Below are positions 14,101 to 14,791 of a stretch of DNA of 14,791 bases, in pieces. Every line of letters begins with the position of its first letter. Within the stretch, counting starts at the first letter, position 1. The notes under the pieces were generated by a model. That model saw only the letters and a program-made list of their open reading frames with translations. It searched no databases and was not told the DNA's origin. The DNA lies in contig CAYTNN010000107.1 in NCBI GenBank assembly GCA_964439135.1, forward strand, positions 1 through 14,791, read 5' to 3'. Source of the stretch: JAFGPJ01 sp964439135 (lineage in GTDB: Bacteria; Planctomycetota; Phycisphaerae; Sedimentisphaerales; Anaerobacaceae). The translations under genes were made by a program, and so were the position numbers.

Positions 14101-14791
14101 ATGCGATATATTTAATCGCTGCTTTCACCCTTGCCTTGATCGTGACATATTTTGGCGGCTTCTGGAGCCGGCTGGTTGTTCTCTGTGCAAGCCTCGGCGT
14201 AGGGGGAATATGGCTGAACGCCCAGTATTCCAGCGAACAAATCGTTACCATACTATCATGGCATACGCCGGCAACGGCAGTGACAGGCGTGTTTCTGCTG
14301 GTTGTCGGAGTTCCGCTTTTTGTCGTTATCTTCGGCAATCTTTACTGCGGTTACATCTGTCCCTTCGGGGCGGCACAGGAATTTATCGGCTACATCCTTC
14401 CCGGAAGATTCAAGCCGTCAATCTCAAACGAGTCGATGCGTAAGGCAAGATTTGTAAAGTACGTCATTCTCCTGATTGTGGTCATCGTGTTCTTCGCCTC
14501 CAGAGACCGCACGACATTAGCCGCCGATCCGCTCATTTCGATCTTCGGCCGGCAGTTTACAACTTACGATTTCAGATCGCCATTACTTTTTGTCGTCGCG
14601 GCGGCCTTGCTCGGCTCGCTTTTCTGGCCTCGCTTTTGGTGCCGGTATTTGTGTCCGGCCGGTGCTTTTCTGTCGCTTCTTAATCATTTTGCGATACTCA
14701 AGCGATACCTGCCGGCAAAGAAATTCGGCCGATGCCCTTACGGCCTAACGGGCAGAGACAACGCCGATTGCATACAATGCGACAAGTGCCG
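11172..14791 (+). CDS. Giant fusion: spermidine-synthase-like membrane module + FMN-binding domain + NosR/NapH-type Fe-S module (3' truncated by window)
   Basis: Open from ATG 11172 (overlapping the previous TGA) to the window edge: 1206 codons and no stop. Residues 1 to about 235 are membrane helices with GMLFPIVCRW and YMIEAAGSFAGG. About 275-520 is a Rossmann methyltransferase-like domain (VLVIGSGLGL at 311-320; FDIVILNLPDATSS from 379). About 545-765 is a second membrane half repeating the first signature (GCYFPIA, LETADHIGAAAGG), as in fused MFS/spermidine-synthase-like proteins. About 805-965 is an FMN-binding domain ending in VTGATVSS; T933 is the expected covalent flavin site, as in RnfG, NqrC and NosR. 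From about 975 a NosR/NapH-type helical module has CGYICPFGAAQE (C1059, C1063) and CRYLCPAGAF (C1157, C1161), followed by CIQCDKC (C1200, C1203, C1206), the start of a ferredoxin. The right part should carry electrons across the membrane; the left part's reaction is unknown. Confidence 0.88.
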   Translation, partial: MRFARGLLIFSYGLFSIAAQTLLFREFVTTFEGNDISVGIFFGSWFLWVGLGALLVRKAETLAEKLLGRIEFLFLVYLPAFVLQTILIIQARQLAGIESYALWSIRDILLVSIIVNAPISLVTGMLFPIVCRWVGSGPIQQGGRFPVSHVYMIEAAGSFAGGIGVTIMLGFSISPARIFFLLAFILSLSVFLVRLAGLFIPDPRRAAKLSGQLLACALSFLVPLVVCLCFVLGFDESLMSRMRVIKWTKLLPKNALEGSFQTAQAEYLYGSYQGQWIAVREGSVAEALPDESAAGRIAAIALCQKPDARKVLVIGSGLGLCSGLLQLPQIEKVTWTHCDSEYVQKVNEFIPPELKITDKRFEPLAADVRSLLGNKHESFDIVILNLPDATSSVLNRYYTLEFYHQIKESLVPNGVLAVRTAGGENIMGTELVNLGASTKQTLEKVFSRIVLAPGEDTWFIASDSESVTGEPGILRDRFASINGAGRIFTPEGLLSVYLPDRAAAAMKDYSSADLPEKFLINRDSRPLTHLYSLLLAARQSGAPAARLVKNLALAGPLAFLIPILVIVVLRLFYILKLVQQGGQSGFESSFMVFSAGAVGIGAVIVLMYLYQTRFGSLYLHIGMVSSLFMAGLTAGTASVRHFLSPEKTIRNERLLLLVIFVHSLLLCAIAFWPGEQWSHVTFAIAFVLCGLCTGCYFPIAAGQLAGSGFETGRAGGMLETADHIGAAAGGAVTSLALVPVLGAKMALLVSVTLILANLPPAVLKIARPAKAWFSDTTALRFRSLGYILFGIGASVVLCSNLLTYAGARLRASLPLYSAQALAGELHIEQQSAALGESARKADYFRVLNANDLLAGYIFSSEDLAPEVRGFGGKINLAVYVDDPNGRLIGFHIIRSNETPAYLELLSKWCDSLIGRNLFQSEPFTNIQAVTGATVSSEAIVSALQASGQRFAADVLGRPVEPLAEQRAHRAKYLPDTHAIYLIAAFTLALIVTYFGGFWSRLVVLCASLGVGGIWLNAQYSSEQIVTILSWHTPATAVTGVFLLVVGVPLFVVIFGNLYCGYICPFGAAQEFIGYILPGRFKPSISNESMRKARFVKYVILLIVVIVFFASRDRTTLAADPLISIFGRQFTTYDFRSPLLFVVAAALLGSLFWPRFWCRYLCPAGAFLSLLNHFAILKRYLPAKKFGRCPYGLTGRDNADCIQCDKC

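Overview
The window most likely comes from a planctomycete, probably an anaerobic or facultative Phycisphaerae-like lineage. This is inferred from gene content. Two exported PQQ-type beta-propellers open with an ADWPxxRGPxxDG signature after the signal peptide, a Gfo/Idh/MocA oxidoreductase carries a Tat signal, and there is an exported DUF5060/DUF4038-type glycosidase and a spermidine-synthase-like membrane fusion. Coding DNA is of moderate GC, while the gene-poor stretch at about 5.3-7.0 kb is clearly AT-richer.

Left part (1-3629, + strand): the 3' end of a NuoG/HoxU-like iron-sulfur subunit (1-270), then a good sigma70-type promoter and two tandem paralogous secreted beta-propellers (367-1602 and 1711-3021) separated by a 10-bp-stem hairpin. 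A cysteine-rich four-helix membrane protein of unknown function (3072-3629) follows closely.

Middle (3653-7050): a minus-strand exported glycoside hydrolase (3653-5305) converges on the left block. Upstream of it lies almost 1 kb of non-coding AT-rich DNA with a repeat island: tandem ATTGGCTTTG motifs, an imperfectly duplicated unit of about 110-120 bp, a small perfect hairpin, and an ATTCCC-N8-GGGAAT hairpin like the Neisseria dRS3 repeat. A single-pass membrane-anchored protein of unknown function (6281-6865) sits at its right edge.

Right part (7051-14791, + strand): a tightly packed operon behind a near-consensus promoter (TTGCAA-N17-TATAAT). It encodes a Tat-exported Gfo/Idh/MocA oxidoreductase, the AmmeMemoRadiSam radical SAM enzyme (AmrS), a 60-residue Tat-signal mini-protein, an exported Memo-AMMECR1 fusion (AmmeMemoRadiSam B+A), and a very large membrane protein that runs off the window end. 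From AmrS onward the genes overlap as ATGA or are separated by 1 nt, so they are probably translationally coupled. The last gene (at least 1206 codons, open to the edge) joins a two-halved spermidine-synthase-like membrane module with a Rossmann domain, an RnfG/NosR-type covalent FMN-binding domain (TGAT motif), and a NosR/NapH-type electron-transfer module with two CxxxCP motifs and a terminal ferredoxin motif.

Interpretation: the right-hand operon is the standout. It links the functionally unresolved AmmeMemoRadiSam trio, with the Memo and AMMECR1 parts exported, to a flavinylated transmembrane electron conduit and a tiny Tat peptide that could be a substrate or partner. The layout can be read directly from the sequence; the functional link is inference.
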